The position numbers were made by a program, and so were the translations under genes. A DNA stretch of 64,000 bases from Natrinema salaciae (GTDB lineage: Archaea > Halobacteriota > Halobacteria > Halobacteriales > Natrialbaceae), in NCBI RefSeq assembly GCF_900110865.1, contig NZ_FOFD01000001.1, positions 992,001 through 1,056,000 of the forward strand. The letters run 5' to 3'. The notes beneath the pieces were generated by a model, which was not told the DNA's origin, made no database searches, and saw only the letters and a program-made list of their open reading frames with translations. Numbering within the stretch: the stretch's first letter is position 1; every line of letters starts with the position of its first letter. This document shows positions 41,686-50,491 of the stretch, in pieces.

Positions 41686-42228
41686 ATGCGCCGGCTTTTC
41701 ATCGTTGCCACGGTTGCAGCAGCGGCGCTCGCGATGGGCATGGGCGTTGGGCCAGTCGCCGCGCAGGATAGCAACGTGACCAACGAGACGGTCGCACAGG
41801 CCCCGGACGACTCGATGCAGACGATCGACAACGAGACGCGGGTGATCGATTGGAGTTACGCACCCGGTCGATTCTCTCTCGAGATCGAAGCCGACGAACC
41901 GACCACGATCTCGCTCACCGAGGCGGGGGCCTTCGAGGAGGGAACGACCAGCTTCAACTACGCCGAGAGGAAGCTCGAGCAGGGCACCCAGACGGTCACT
42001 TTCGTCGTCGCCGATCGGGACGGGGCCGCCGTCGCGATCTCGACTCGGAAGTCCCTCGAGCAGGGCACCGGTGCGATCGTCTCGACCGGGACGACCGAGT
42101 CGAACCCGTTCCGTCACTTCGGCGGTGAGACGGGACTGTTCTCCGGTGTCGTCATGACTGTCGGGTGTGCCGCGCTCGGAGCCTGGTACGTCGTTCGTTC
42201 CGAAGAAAACGGGGTGATCGAGGCGTGA
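41686..42228 (+). CDS. Signal-peptide membrane protein of the virion block (180 aa)
   Basis: ATG 41686 comes 3 bases after the spike stop. Signal peptide (ATVAAAALAMGMGVGPVAAQ), a beta domain (RFSLEIEADEPTTISLTE, TQTVTFVVADRDGAAVAIST) and a C-terminal transmembrane segment (GVVMTVGCAALGAWYVV). It corresponds in place to the conserved ORF6 of pleolipoviruses. Extracellular; function unknown. Confidence 0.7.
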   Translation: MRRLFIVATVAAAALAMGMGVGPVAAQDSNVTNETVAQAPDDSMQTIDNETRVIDWSYAPGRFSLEIEADEPTTISLTEAGAFEEGTTSFNYAERKLEQGTQTVTFVVADRDGAAVAISTRKSLEQGTGAIVSTGTTESNPFRHFGGETGLFSGVVMTVGCAALGAWYVVRSEENGVIEA

Positions 42229-43028
42229 GCGGTACGAGCGGGACGTTCGCGAACTGGAAGGACCGAATCACCTACGTCGTCGCTGAAGCGCAGTTACTCG
42301 TGTTCGCAGTGCTGTTCTCAGTCGGCGTAGCGATCCTCTGGATTCGGCCGTCGGTCCCCGGAATCCCGCCGATCGTCTTCGGTTGGTTCGCGGCGGCGAT
42401 CCTCCTGGGACCGCCGCTGATCGCGATCTTCGTTACCGGTACTCGGAAGCTCCGAAACCGACGAATGGAGACCGTCTACCACATCAACGGCGTTGACGAC
42501 ACTCGTCGGAAACTCTACGTCGCTCCCGAAGTCTGGAAAGAGAAGACAGTCGAAGGACCGTCGCCGTACCACTGCAACGACGGCGACGCCTTCGAAGTCC
42601 GCGAGTTTACCTATCACGAGGACACCGACCAGCTCGTCGTTCGGGGATGCTATTTCAGTCAGCTTGCCGACTCCAAACTCGTCACGATCAAAGCCATGCT
42701 CGAGGACGTTCACGGCGACCTCGTCGACGCCTTTCTCGAGTACAACCGACTCCGCGGGCGGATCTCGAAAATGGGTCTCGAGATCCAGCGCGACGTGGTC
42801 AACGAGGAAGCCGAAGCTGACGAACGCGGGCTGATGAACCCGCGGACGGCGGTCAAGGATCGCTTCGAGGCGGCCAAGAGCAATGCCGAAGACAGCGATA
42901 TCGACGAGATCAAAGATATCTCGCAGTACGTCGACGACTATACCGAACAGCACGGGCCGCGCACGCCCGTTTCAGCCGACGAACAGACAGCGGAGCCCGC
43001 AACAACCGACGGAGGAACGGACCGATGA
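42225..43028 (+). CDS. Two-helix membrane protein, ORF7-like (267 aa)
   Basis: GTG 42225 overlaps the upstream TGA (GTGA). Two N-terminal transmembrane helices (AQLLVFAVLFSVGVAILWI; FGWFAAAILLGPPLIAIFV) and a cytoplasmic domain of about 190 residues with beta strands and a long helix (VHGDLVDAFLEYNRLRGRIS). It precedes and overlaps the ATPase gene, as ORF7 precedes VP8 in pleolipoviruses. The pair probably forms a membrane-ATPase assembly. Confidence 0.7.
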   Translation: MSGTSGTFANWKDRITYVVAEAQLLVFAVLFSVGVAILWIRPSVPGIPPIVFGWFAAAILLGPPLIAIFVTGTRKLRNRRMETVYHINGVDDTRRKLYVAPEVWKEKTVEGPSPYHCNDGDAFEVREFTYHEDTDQLVVRGCYFSQLADSKLVTIKAMLEDVHGDLVDAFLEYNRLRGRISKMGLEIQRDVVNEEAEADERGLMNPRTAVKDRFEAAKSNAEDSDIDEIKDISQYVDDYTEQHGPRTPVSADEQTAEPATTDGGTDR

Positions 43029-44197
43029 GCGACGAGCAAGATAACTACACGGTCGGCGGCTTTCGCGAGTACCAGGATAATAACCACGAGCGCGATCCCG
43101 ATGAAGTGCTCCCCCACTCGGGGTTCGTTCGGGACGAGCAGATCGATCGTCAGCTTTCCGTCCGAGCGATCCATCACGATCCCGATCGGTGGGACTCCAA
43201 GCCAGCAGCCGACTATCTCTCGGTCGGAAAGAATCGCGATATCCTCAAAGCGGAAGGTGGTCATACGGCCCGGAAGGCACTCGAAAACGGAGACACGGTC
43301 ACACTGAAACACTACATCGGCGACCCGAGCCAGCAGGCCGACCTCGCCGGCATCAAGGCCGTCACCCGCCTCCAGGAGATCGTCGCCGGGCCCGCGCCTG
43401 TGATCGTCATCCTCGGAGAGATGGGTGCCGGGAAGTCGGACTTCGCCGGCCTCCTGGGCCAGCTCCGACAGCGGTGGGTCGACGGCGATCTCCTTGTCGG
43501 CTCGAATATCCGTACTCTGGATCGCAACGACGACTGGGTTCGCGACGATGGCACCGTCGAAGACGGTTGGATTCCGCACTATCCCCTCCTCGAGGAGTGG
43601 GTCGCCCAGGACGGCAACCCGGTTGAGAACCCCCAACGACCGAAACTCTTCGTCGGCGACGAGTTCAGTTCTGCGGGAGACGGTACTGGTGAGAATGGCC
43701 ATCTCGTGCGGAAGCTGATGGGGCCGCTCGTGTTCAAGATCCGAAAGTACGGCGGCGCGCTGATCTACATCGGCCACGACGAGTCGTCGATTCATCCGAT
43801 GCTCTGGCGCGTCGGCACCATCATCAAGAAACAGTCGAAGAAGCGGGCGGTCGTCGCCGATCGCATCTCCGGTGGGAAGCTCGTCGATGTTGATCCCCGA
43901 CCGCTCGAGGGTATCCCACCGACCGACTGGTCGATGGCGACAGAGGAAGCGTCGGACTGGTCGTGGACTGCACCTGACGGTGAAGACGTCGACGAGGACG
44001 CCCTCGAGAAAGACGACGTGAAGCAGGTCGCGATGTGGACGATCAAAACCTGCGTCGACGAGGGAATGTCGCCCAATCAGGCATCGACCTACGTCCCGTT
44101 CAGCAACACGACCGTCTACAATTGGTTGGAGGATTACAACGACGGGGACCGCGAGAAGCGCGACTGGGTTGAAAGCGTCGAGCAGGTGATCGCATGA
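43025..44197 (+). CDS. VP8-like viral ATPase (390 aa)
   Basis: Walker A GEMGAGKS at residues 131-138, a strand NIRTLDRNDDW, Walker B in RPKLFVGDEF (D212-E213) and a sensor-like IYIGHDESS. The last 60 residues form a helix-turn-helix (MSPNQASTYVPFSNTTVYNW). Start overlaps the membrane-protein stop. This is the FtsK/HerA-like ATPase of pleolipoviruses, proposed to act in genome handling or assembly. A 39-residue fragment of a close relative is fossilised at 5845-5961. Confidence 0.8.
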   Translation: MSDEQDNYTVGGFREYQDNNHERDPDEVLPHSGFVRDEQIDRQLSVRAIHHDPDRWDSKPAADYLSVGKNRDILKAEGGHTARKALENGDTVTLKHYIGDPSQQADLAGIKAVTRLQEIVAGPAPVIVILGEMGAGKSDFAGLLGQLRQRWVDGDLLVGSNIRTLDRNDDWVRDDGTVEDGWIPHYPLLEEWVAQDGNPVENPQRPKLFVGDEFSSAGDGTGENGHLVRKLMGPLVFKIRKYGGALIYIGHDESSIHPMLWRVGTIIKKQSKKRAVVADRISGGKLVDVDPRPLEGIPPTDWSMATEEASDWSWTAPDGEDVDEDALEKDDVKQVAMWTIKTCVDEGMSPNQASTYVPFSNTTVYNWLEDYNDGDREKRDWVESVEQVIA

Positions 44198-44364
44198 CTG
44201 CGACGGGGTTCCAACCTTCCAACTTCCACCAACCCCCCTTTAGAACGGTTCGAAGCCCATGGCATGCGCCGCTCCCTGAGGGGAGCGACGCGACCGATGG
44301 GCGTGCGCCTCGAGGCCAGCGGAGGAGTATATATAACAGCGCGCGATGCGCGTGGGCCACGTGA
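44194..44364 (+). CDS. Possible small ORF after the ATPase (56 aa)
   Basis: ATG 44194 overlaps the ATPase stop (ATGA), which argues for translation. However, the sequence is Pro/Arg-rich and low in complexity, and it overlaps the next gene by 19 bases. A hairpin (CGCTCCC/GGGAGCG near 44269-44286) and a TATATATA run near 44329 lie inside, so it may instead be the promoter region of the 44346 gene. Confidence 0.3.
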   Translation: MTATGFQPSNFHQPPFRTVRSPWHAPLPEGSDATDGRAPRGQRRSIYNSARCAWAT

Positions 44365-44744
44365 ACCGCTCGAAGCGAGCGAACCACTTCGGGACCGCCG
44401 TCGAGAAGCGGATGGCCGAAAAGCGACGGTTCGATCTCGAGCGGGCCAGTTGGCACGACGCTTGGTTCGGCAATGGAACGCCGGTCGAAATCAAGAGCAC
44501 GATGCACGAACACGCAGACGGACAGCCCGGGAATTGGAAGGTCTACCGCGAGTACCACGAGAAACTCCGGCGTCACGACGGCTGGTATTGCTTCGTCGTC
44601 TATCGGCCACACGGCCGTTCGGGTTGTACAATTCTTCAGGACAAGATGGTCCGCTCGTGTGATCTTCCGTTGCTCAGGTGGCACGGCGGCGGCGATCACC
44701 GCGGGACCGAACAGGCGAAGATCGCGATCAGCGATATCTTCTGA
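44346..44744 (+). CDS. PD-(D/E)XK-like nuclease domain protein (132 aa)
   Basis: Core WHDAWFGNGTPVEIKSTMHE with E-I-K as the catalytic E-x-K, followed by helix YREYHEKLRRHDGWYCF and strand FVVYRPHGRS: a resolvase-like restriction fold. A related 173-aa protein (VPVEIKGCQ) is encoded at 54837-55358. ATG 44346 may be preceded by a TATA run near 44329; a GTG a few codons later is also possible. Possible viral endonuclease or recombination enzyme. Confidence 0.65.
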   Translation: MRVGHVNRSKRANHFGTAVEKRMAEKRRFDLERASWHDAWFGNGTPVEIKSTMHEHADGQPGNWKVYREYHEKLRRHDGWYCFVVYRPHGRSGCTILQDKMVRSCDLPLLRWHGGGDHRGTEQAKIAISDIF

Positions 44745-44975
44745 GCAGTTCGCTCAAATGATGACGAGCATTTCGACGACTGGTTCCCCGCTCATTATGA
44801 GGAAGACATTATTAGTCGCACAGACGGTATACACAAGAACATTGATACACCGATTATCGCCACTCCTGGTTTACCCAGTTCAGATCGTCGCGATGCTCCT
44901 CAAGCCAGCGCTCGAAATCAAAGGCCGTCGATAATTCCCGAAACATGTATCACTGTCCCATCCAGTCACAGTGAT

Positions 44976-45956
44976 ATGAATCGACGAACGATACTGGTGG
45001 GGGCTGGAGTTTCAATAACAAGTGTGCTTGGTGGTTGTCTATCGAGTTCTGACGACGAGGGAGATAGCTCTCCCGACTCAGATTCCCAAGGGAGTTCGGC
45101 AAACACTGAAGCGCTAAATGAAGCGTATGACCACCTTGAGACTGCTGGAAATGAATTCGCAACACAAGCTGACGTGACGTTTGAGACAGATCCTGAGAAT
45201 CCACTTTCCACTAGTGGACTTGAAACAGCAATTGGAAATGCAGAATCAGCACTGGAAGACATCAATGAGGACGAAGCGAGTGACGAACAATTAGACCGTC
45301 TTGAGAATGCAGAACATGCACTATCCCTATTTGAGGATTTACTATCTGTGTTAGTCGAGCTTGAGGCTGGTTTCAATGCTGTAGCAACAGCTGATTCATA
45401 TTCGACCAATGATCGCTTCAGTGACGCAGGAGACCAATTGGAGATTGCGGCAGAACACTTCCGTGAGGGGGAGTCTCTCTTGAGCGATGCAAAAACATCG
45501 TGGGATAACCTGGATGCCAGCCAGTTTGAGGCAAATGACGTAGAGTTAGCGACTGGGTCGGACGATCTTGAGCATCTTGGCGATGTCTGCGACGCTTTTT
45601 CGCGGTTCTGTACGGCAACTGTCGATCTCTATTCAGGCGTAGAATATTATGTCGAGGGTGCGAATCTCATCGAACAAGAACGCTATGGTGCCGCCGCATC
45701 TGCATTTGAAGACGCATCTAATACACTAACAGACGCGAATAGCCAGTACCAGGACGCCGAAACAGCAGTTCCCCAATCCTTCCGAAAAGACTTCATCGAC
45801 TTCACTTGCTTAACTGATGCTTTTATTGAATCTAGCGACCTATTTAAAGAAGCGAGCGAAGCGATGGAACGTGGGGATTGGCAGACAGCAGACACGAAAG
45901 CTACCGAGGCTGAGGAAGCGCTAAACGCCAGTTGTGGGGGAGAGAACATAGTATAG
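44976..45956 (+). CDS. Tat lipoprotein in the provirus (326 aa)
   Basis: MNRRTILVGAGVSITSVLGG plus Cys21 is a Tat signal with lipobox, followed by a Ser/Asp-rich tether. The rest is acidic and helical with repeating units (NEAYDHLETAGNEFA, ALEDINEDEASDEQLDRLE, AASAFEDASNTLTDAN), like TPR-type or DUF-like exported haloarchaeal proteins. Similar in design to the lipoprotein at 37172-37669. Likely on the cell surface of the lysogen. I would look at superinfection exclusion first, but nothing in the sequence proves it. Confidence 0.7.
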   Translation: MNRRTILVGAGVSITSVLGGCLSSSDDEGDSSPDSDSQGSSANTEALNEAYDHLETAGNEFATQADVTFETDPENPLSTSGLETAIGNAESALEDINEDEASDEQLDRLENAEHALSLFEDLLSVLVELEAGFNAVATADSYSTNDRFSDAGDQLEIAAEHFREGESLLSDAKTSWDNLDASQFEANDVELATGSDDLEHLGDVCDAFSRFCTATVDLYSGVEYYVEGANLIEQERYGAAASAFEDASNTLTDANSQYQDAETAVPQSFRKDFIDFTCLTDAFIESSDLFKEASEAMERGDWQTADTKATEAEEALNASCGGENIV

Positions 45957-46097
45957 TCAAAGACGGACAGCAACGTTCAATCCGCACACTGTTGCGCTTC
46001 GTCCGGTCGCAGATGTCTTGGATGGCCTCGTTGACCGACTGTGTTGAGGCCGGCTGTTTCCGCTACCAGCTAAAAGCTCAGTGTTTATTTTCTCACG

Positions 46098-46388
46098 TTA
46101 CATCTCTCCCTTCGTCGTCACTGAGACGGAACTCTCGAGGTCGAAACTGACGGCTCGAGTGCTGAGAGTCTCGGCGATCTCCTGACGTTGCTCGCGAGTG
46201 AGGTCATCTCGCTCAAGAACGCGCCGAGCTGCGGAGACCAACGCGTCTACATCGTTGCATGCGAACGCGATCGCGTTCGATCGGTTGCAGTCGTAGAAGC
46301 GGGAAGCTTTCTGGATGGCGTTGAAGCGCCACTCGTTACCGTCGTCGGTCCGGATGCGTACCGATCCGGGAGTCTCGTTGTGAGACAT
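46098..46388 (-). CDS. DUF7692-type small protein (96 aa)
   Basis: SVRIRTDDGNEWRFNAIQKA, FYDCNRSNAIAFACNDV, LVSAARRVLERDDL: a short haloarchaeal family I recognise from mobile DNA, with an AbrB/ribbon-helix feel and unknown function. ATG 46388 (MSHNETPG) is preferred. It is divergent from the pentapeptide-channel gene; the 309-base gap carries a strong inverted repeat that this protein could bind. Confidence 0.65.
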   Translation of the reverse strand: MSHNETPGSVRIRTDDGNEWRFNAIQKASRFYDCNRSNAIAFACNDVDALVSAARRVLERDDLTREQRQEIAETLSTRAVSFDLESSVSVTTKGEM

Positions 46389-46514
46389 GGCCGTGAACAC
46401 AACCCGCCTATCCTAGTTTTTTCGGTTCACTCAAACGGTCACAGTTTATAAAGAGAGGTTCAGGTCCGTCATGATCGGCGCGGCTACTGGCGCGATCTTA
46501 TGGGGGATGAGCCG

Positions 46515-46552
46515 AATATGAACACGACTGGTACGCGGTTCGTGTTCATATT
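46515..46552. promoter_or_regulatory. Perfect 13-bp inverted repeat, candidate operator
   Basis: AATATGAACACGA (46515-46527) and its exact reverse complement TCGTGTTCATATT (46540-46552) are separated by 12 bases. The site lies in the 309-base gap between the divergent DUF7692 and pentapeptide-channel genes, about 145 bases before the latter. Nothing else in the gap looks coding. Confidence 0.65.
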
Positions 46553-46697
46553 GAGGAAACCGTTCTTCGTGACGCGCAACTCCGAGGGCGGGAGGATAGT
46601 AGACGATAAGATCTATAGAAGGGACATAGGATCTAGTTAGAAATCATTAAGGGAGACAACTAACACATCTCACAGACACAGAACACTTCTAAGGAAG

Positions 46698-48653
46698 ATG
46701 TGCCAATTTGTATTTGATCCAGATCTCTGGTTTAACGAGGTTCGATATCTCGAGGAAAAGTGGGAATGCCCCTATCCCTCACTACCAGGTTTTTCGCACT
46801 GTATATTCCACATACTCCCTCATACTAGAGACAGGATTTTTGATTCTTACGCAGAAATAGAGCTAGAATTTATAAAAGCGATACGATCGGTTGGATTTAT
46901 AGATATAATATGTACTACAGTTAGGGTATTGGACCTGGGCAAACTTTCGTTAGTAGCTAGCTTGAACCGAAATATCCAGTTAGGGTATTCTACCGTAGTC
47001 AACGAACTCGATATTAGCAGGAGCCAAATTGGGAGGAGAACATTCATAGAGGATTGTTGGATAGAGTCGCTCAATGCGACTGATACAGTGTTTGAATCTG
47101 ATTTCCTGTTAAGTGGGTCAAAGGTTAAGAACGCCCACTTTCTAAATGCTGATTTTAAGAGGACCAGTCGGTTCCGAGACGTTCGATTCGGTAAGACAGA
47201 TTTTACCGAAGTAGAATTTAGAAACGTCGTTTCTTTCTGTGAATCAATACCCGAAGAGGCCAATGTTTATCAGGTAGAGAAACACTTAGGAAAAAACCCG
47301 AGTGTTTTCAAAGAGACACCCGATTTTATGAATGCCAATTTTCGGAACGGTGCGATTTTCTCAGGAACTTTATTTAAGAAGGCGGGTAACTTCTATCACG
47401 CAAATTTTGAAGGGGGCTGTACCTTTCACAACACGGAATTCAATATTGGCTGTTATTTTGACTTTGCCACCTTTGATAGCGAAACAGAGTTTGTTGAATG
47501 TGAATTAGGTATAGCGAGTTTTGAAAAGTGTGTATTTGATGGCCCAACAATTTTTGATAAGTCTAAATTAGGGGGAGAAAAAGGATATCTACAGGAACAG
47601 AGCATCGAAAGCCATGCTATCTTTGAAGGAATATCTAACCATAAATCAAATAATATAAATAATATTTTAGTAGATAGTATACCAGCACATAATTTTGAAG
47701 AGGTCTTACCTCACGCTGCATCCTTTACAAACTGCCAATCGGAGGATTTGTTATCATTAGAGGGTGTAAAATCAAATGGATCAATAAAAGCATTCACAAG
47801 TGACCTAGATTTCATTGAACTCGATTTCGAATTTGAGACATCATCTCCAACGATATCTTTCCATGGATCGACAATTAGAGGTGGGACTATAACGATATCA
47901 AGAGAAGATTCCTTCTACGAACTCGTACGGTCCACCATTGGGGACGTAAATATTAGAACAAAGTCAAGCAAAAACCCTTTCAAAAATCTCTATATCCAGA
48001 ACACCAATTTTGATGGTTTTAATTTCTCTGACTATAGGGAAGAACTGCGAGATGTCAACTGGAAAATTGACGGGTATGTTCACAATGGAGAACATAACCC
48101 TTCGGATAAAAGAGAAACAACCTATTCAAAGGCCAAAGCAGGGGCAGAGCAGATCGGCGATACCTATGCAGAATCAAAGTTCTTCATAATTGAGAAGAGA
48201 TTGCGGAGAGAAAATCATAGAAAGCAAATCAGCGATCCCAGGGATAAGAAGGATAAGATAGCTGGATTTTGGGGATATTTGTCCAACCTCGCCTATGACT
48301 ATACTTGCAGGTATGCGGAAAGTTCTTCAAGAGTAGTTGGCACATCAATTACTGCCGTCCTAGTATTCTCACTACTATATCGTTTAACGGATATTGATTT
48401 GGCCTATGAATCTAATTTTGTGCTACGAGCCCCGAGTTTCGTGCCAGCGCCAACTATTCCCAGTAAATATGTTGACGAGCTTGGGATCGAGTATTTAATA
48501 TTCAGTCTAGAATCGTTCACCTCTTTTGTTTTAGGAGGGGGACCAGAAGTCACGAACTCTACAGTACGGCTATTAGCAGCCCTTCAGAGCTTTTTAGGCG
48601 CCTTCCTAATTGGCCTATTTGTAGCTACATTAGTTAGAACAGTTAAAAGATGA
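46698..48653 (+). CDS. Pentapeptide-repeat protein with C-terminal ion-channel-like domain (651 aa)
   Basis: Residues about 100-300 contain degenerate pentapeptide repeats (NADFKRTSRFRDVRFGKTDF; MNANFRNGAIFSGTLFKKAG), giving a right-handed beta helix, with a second beta-rich stretch at about 380-450. A basic region (KFFIIEKRLRRENHRKQ) leads to a transmembrane helix near 545-565, a pore-like loop LESFTSFVLGGGPEV (about 604-618) and a final helix (LGAFLIGLFVATLV, 631-644). The layout is that of two-helix K+ channel modules fused to sensor domains. ATG 46698. AT-rich, so probably acquired. Membrane-permeabilising effectors of this kind serve abortive infection; that role is inferred. Confidence 0.7.
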   Translation: MCQFVFDPDLWFNEVRYLEEKWECPYPSLPGFSHCIFHILPHTRDRIFDSYAEIELEFIKAIRSVGFIDIICTTVRVLDLGKLSLVASLNRNIQLGYSTVVNELDISRSQIGRRTFIEDCWIESLNATDTVFESDFLLSGSKVKNAHFLNADFKRTSRFRDVRFGKTDFTEVEFRNVVSFCESIPEEANVYQVEKHLGKNPSVFKETPDFMNANFRNGAIFSGTLFKKAGNFYHANFEGGCTFHNTEFNIGCYFDFATFDSETEFVECELGIASFEKCVFDGPTIFDKSKLGGEKGYLQEQSIESHAIFEGISNHKSNNINNILVDSIPAHNFEEVLPHAASFTNCQSEDLLSLEGVKSNGSIKAFTSDLDFIELDFEFETSSPTISFHGSTIRGGTITISREDSFYELVRSTIGDVNIRTKSSKNPFKNLYIQNTNFDGFNFSDYREELRDVNWKIDGYVHNGEHNPSDKRETTYSKAKAGAEQIGDTYAESKFFIIEKRLRRENHRKQISDPRDKKDKIAGFWGYLSNLAYDYTCRYAESSSRVVGTSITAVLVFSLLYRLTDIDLAYESNFVLRAPSFVPAPTIPSKYVDELGIEYLIFSLESFTSFVLGGGPEVTNSTVRLLAALQSFLGAFLIGLFVATLVRTVKR

Positions 48654-48912
48654 GCATATTTATATTTGAGGTGGAGATACCTATATTGAAGTTCCTTTGA
48701 TAATCTCTTCTGTGGTTCGGATCAACGATCCGGTACTTGAGCGCCGGCTCGCCGAGGCTGTCGACGATGAGTTCAACCGAATTCGCTTAGCAGTTCTTTC
48801 GAAATAGCGTCGCAGTCGGGCCTTTATTGAGTAAACCTTACTCGTCGTCCCTAGGTTGGCAAGAAGACGGCGAAGGAAGTGCTTGATAGGGCCTGGGAGT
48901 AAAAGCAGCCCC

Positions 48913-49491
48913 TCAGCTGACTGCATCTACTGAGAGGTGAACAATACCTCCGAGAGTGACGGCGACTGCAACGGGTATAGCCGCAAGCGTCGGTAGTTCT
49001 CCCCACTGCCACAGCCCTAGGAACGCGATGAGGCCACATCCGATTACGAACTCTTTCGAGTGTATCAGTCCCCGATGATCTGTGAGTTCATCCAGGCCGA
49101 ACCCGATCGTTTTCGCGATACCCAGACCAAGCACGAGTAGTGTCACGGCCCCGATTACCTCGGTTGAAACGCTACCAATACTTAGGATCGTGGCGGCGAG
49201 ACTACCGATTCCATACAGTCGTGCTGGTTCTGTGATCAAGAAATATAGGGGCGCAACTGTTGCAACAGCGAGAATTCCTTTCCCGAATAGACGGCGGGGA
49301 ATCGAAGACCACACGTCGATGTCAAGTAGCACGCCGAATACTACGACGCCGCCAAACGCGAGTACAAGATATAAAATCCGATGCTCAAGCGTCATCAGAA
49401 CACCGTGAGCGATGAGTTTCGGGAGTGTATATGCTGTGAACAGTGCCCCAACGACAATTGCAACTTTGAGATGCCCGTCGAATCCAGCCAT
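48913..49491 (-). CDS. YdjM/DUF457-like membrane protein (192 aa)
   Basis: Six or so transmembrane segments with the family's metal-site residues: H7 in the first segment, D57-x-D59 (LLDIDVWSSIPRR) and D138-H-R...H144 (TDHRGLIHS). Members are called membrane-bound metal-dependent hydrolases; substrates are unknown. It is coupled to the 45-aa gene upstream. Its presence among provirus cargo is unusual; it may alter the envelope. Confidence 0.7.
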   Translation of the reverse strand: MAGFDGHLKVAIVVGALFTAYTLPKLIAHGVLMTLEHRILYLVLAFGGVVVFGVLLDIDVWSSIPRRLFGKGILAVATVAPLYFLITEPARLYGIGSLAATILSIGSVSTEVIGAVTLLVLGLGIAKTIGFGLDELTDHRGLIHSKEFVIGCGLIAFLGLWQWGELPTLAAIPVAVAVTLGGIVHLSVDAVS

Positions 49492-49493
49492 AG

Positions 49494-49631
49494 TTACACC
49501 ACCGACCGGATTATCGACGCGAACACGGCTATGAAGATAGCAATCATCCCCACATAGATGAGGAGTGTGAAGTCATTCACAAACTGTTCTGTACCGTAAC
49601 TGACCGCTCGAAGGATTGTTTGCTCTACCAT
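49494..49631 (-). CDS. Small membrane protein (45 aa)
   Basis: ATG 49631; one transmembrane helix (LLIYVGMIAIFIAVFASII) after a polar start (MVEQTILRAVSYGTEQF). The stop at 49494 lies 2 bases before the YdjM-like start, so the two are co-expressed. Probably a small partner subunit. Confidence 0.55.
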   Translation of the reverse strand: MVEQTILRAVSYGTEQFVNDFTLLIYVGMIAIFIAVFASIIRSVV

Positions 49632-50217
49632 TGTCGATCTGGTTGCGTCTTCGGTATCAGTGCAACCAGTTGATTAGTCTACGTCTGTGTATTTATACTT
49701 CTAGTATAGAACAGGTCCGGAATATGGAGAAACCGGACATTGCGAACCCGCTTGTCGGAGATTGAGATGTGAACAGCCTACACTAATCCTCCATCATAGT
49801 CTCATTCTCTAACCTCCTAAGCGGACTCGACAACCCTCGTTATCGAGGTCCTATCCTCACATCCTGGTGGAGCAGCACCACTGAACTGTCCCAAATCGGC
49901 CAGACCATCTATTCGTGAGCGCGGCGCGCGCTCTGCGCGCCGCGCAATTGCCCTGCCCCCTTAGGGGCATTTACAGCGATCTCCACTTTTTTCATTCAGG
50001 TAGACGATTTCGAAGAGGCTGATAACAAGACGTGCTTATCGAGCAGCGATGGTGCTATCAGCTGTAAGTAATGTTCCGGGAAGCGTACTAAATAGACCGC
50101 GCATCTCGGTCAGGAAGGTCGGCACGGAATCACATCGCTAAAATTTATTATGGGTCATCTGTCTCTGTAGTTGACGCCGCGCTCTGAAAAGGGCCTGTAT
50201 AGGGGGATGATCGGTGT
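49632..50217. other. Intergenic region with GC-rich hairpin
   Basis: No gene seen in 586 bases. 49919-49945 forms an 11-bp perfect GC hairpin (GCGCGGCGCGC / GCGCGCCGCGC, 5-base loop), followed by a second short one (TGCCCC/GGGGCA near 49958). They may be terminators or cruciform sites. The region separates the envelope-type cargo from the PIN-like block. Confidence 0.5.
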
Positions 50218-50394
50218 CTACCGGGTTCCGGCCATCGCTTGCTCAACCGTGATGTAGCTGGCGATGCCGACGACGAGCGCAACCAGCCAGACGGCGAGCT
50301 GAGCGTCACCAGTGAAGGTGGTCGGGAGCATCCCCGCGAAGATATTTGTCAGTGCGAACATCGCTACCGCCGCGAGTAGTCCAATTTCGGACAT
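50218..50394 (-). CDS. Small membrane protein (58 aa)
   Basis: From ATG 50394: two transmembrane helices (IGLLAAVAMFALTNIFAGM; AVWLVALVVGIASYITV) in 58 residues. Resembles small membrane proteins of haloarchaeal proviruses. Function unknown. Confidence 0.6.
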   Translation of the reverse strand: MSEIGLLAAVAMFALTNIFAGMLPTTFTGDAQLAVWLVALVVGIASYITVEQAMAGTR

Positions 50395-50491
50395 ACACAC
50401 CAAACCAAAACAGGAGTGAAATTTAACAGATCTGTTGCCTAAGCCTAGAGACTAAGTTTAGGGGCACATATATTAGCTGACGAGCTAATAC

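Noticed and set aside
42938-43795. Long minus-strand frame of 285 aa opposite the VP8-like ATPase
   Set aside because: It is the antisense shadow of a GC-rich gene with clear Walker motifs and overlapping starts; its own sequence shows no domain.
44750-44945. Frames on both strands between the nuclease-like and lipoprotein genes
   Set aside because: Both read partly like protein (30 aa on the minus strand from 44945), but neither has support from overlap, ribosome site or a relative in the window.
48660-48810. Coding-looking frame (VVRINDPVLERRLAEAVDDE) after the pentapeptide gene
   Set aside because: It has no start codon after the upstream stop and ends within 45 residues; probably a remnant, too short to name.
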